This document shows positions 13,866-14,178 of a stretch of 14,178 nt of DNA, piece after piece. Source of the stretch: Desulfobacula sp. (GTDB lineage: Bacteria > Desulfobacterota > Desulfobacteria > Desulfobacterales > Desulfobacteraceae); assembly GCA_027858355.1 (NCBI GenBank), contig JAQICW010000304.1:1-14178 (forward strand), written 5' to 3'. Position 1 is the stretch's first letter. Each line of letters starts with the position of its first letter. The position numbers and the translations under genes were made by a program. The notes under the pieces were generated by a model, which saw nothing but the letters and a program-made list of their open reading frames with translations, was not told the DNA's origin and ran no database searches.

Positions 13866-13943
13866 GTCCCCATCGTCTAGCCCGGTCCAGGACACCGGCC
13901 TTTCACGCCGGCGACAGGGGTTCGAATCCCCTTGGGGACGCCA
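13866..13943 (+). tRNA. tRNA-Glu (anticodon UUC)
   Basis: A 78-nt cloverleaf with encoded CCA. The acceptor stem GTCCCCA pairs with TGGGGAC, the discriminator is G13940, and CCA is at 13941-13943. The anticodon stem CCGGC/GCCGG encloses loop CTTTCAC with anticodon TTC at 13902-13904. The T arm AGGGGTTCGAATCCCCT is intact. It is the second gene of a two-tRNA transcript. Confidence 0.96.
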
Positions 13944-13955
13944 CTCATAACAGCA

Positions 13956-13992
13956 AGGCTCTTGGCATTTTGTCGAGGGCTTTTTTGTTTTT
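13956..13992 (+). terminator. Rho-independent terminator of the tRNA operon
   Basis: The stem GCTCTTG (13958-13964) pairs with CGAGGGC (13974-13980), 7 bp including two G-T wobbles, around a 9-nt loop. Two flanking A-T pairs extend it. It is followed by TTTTTTG and TTTTT. It sits 12 nt after the CCA end of tRNA-Glu. Confidence 0.8.
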
Positions 13993-14002
13993 GGGAAATG
14001 CA

Positions 14003-14023
14003 ATCCCCCACCGTATCCCCCAC
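14003..14023. repeat. Short direct repeat ATCCCCCAC x2 downstream of the tRNA pair
   Basis: ATCCCCCAC occurs at 14003-14011 and again at 14015-14023, separated by CGT. It lies just past the tRNA terminator in otherwise gene-less sequence that runs to the window end. No integrase or second attachment copy is visible in the window, so its significance is open. Confidence 0.6.
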
Positions 14024-14178
14024 AAAGTTGAATGTTTTCAGAATATTTTTAACCTTTCAATCCATAAGAGCAATATTCATAATAATAGCAAAAGCATTCG
14101 ACCCAATAAAAAAATCCGATCAAAATAAATGACCGGGCTTTGCTCCTGACATTGCATAGAATTATTTTTTCAAAGGTA

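Noticed and set aside
13770..14003. Minus-strand ORF (77 codons) across both tRNAs, with RPQGDSNPCRRRERPVSW
   Set aside because: It is the antisense translation of tRNA-Glu and tRNA-Lys, a well-known false protein. The cloverleaves explain the sequence fully.

Overview
The window looks like part of a surface- or flagellin-glycosylation island built around nonulosonic acids (NulO, sialic-acid-like nine-carbon sugars). Low GC, AT-rich spacers, a Maf-type (DUF115) glycosyltransferase and a PseG/PseI pair together suggest a flagellated Gram-negative bacterium. I would guess a Desulfobacter-like member of the Desulfobacterota, but no rRNA or housekeeping protein here proves it.

Left end (1-3318): a Maf-type motility accessory glycosyltransferase runs leftward off the window edge from a TTG start. 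A divergent spacer of about 400 bp carries a short 18-bp tandem repeat. It is followed rightward by a stand-alone NeuB-family NulO synthase of a divergent type (EKT in place of the usual EKH).

Middle (3344-9673, all minus strand): four tightly packed genes transcribed right to left. They encode an unrecognised protein with a GT-B-like end, a 692-aa two-part glycosyltransferase, a 669-aa PseG with a vestigial acetyltransferase-like segment and a formyltransferase domain, and a canonical pseudaminic acid synthase PseI. Junctions are 1-11 nt overlaps or a 6-nt gap, so this is almost certainly one operon. It supplies the hydrolysis and condensation steps of pseudaminic acid synthesis, a possible formyl decoration, and candidate transferases. 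PseB, PseC and a full-length PseH are not in the window, and no PseF is tied to this operon.

Right (9974-13628, plus strand): a class III (GSA-aminomutase-like) aminotransferase, a 42-codon remnant of a second NeuB, a CMP-sugar cytidylyltransferase, a Gfo/Idh/MocA oxidoreductase and a GNAT acetyltransferase. The last three overlap one another by 8 nt. The remnant aligns without gaps to the first ~31 codons of the NeuB at 2245. This suggests the operon once carried its own synthase and may now rely on the displaced copy. The gene set (oxidoreductase, aminotransferase, acetyltransferase, synthase, CMP activation) is what a pathway for an amino/N-acyl-substituted NulO would need, and it does not match the standard Pse or Leg gene lists. 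The product is therefore a hypothesis worth testing.

Far right (13711-14178): a sigma70-like promoter, tRNA-Lys(UUU), tRNA-Glu(UUC) and a rho-independent terminator mark a return to ordinary chromosome. I see no gene after them.
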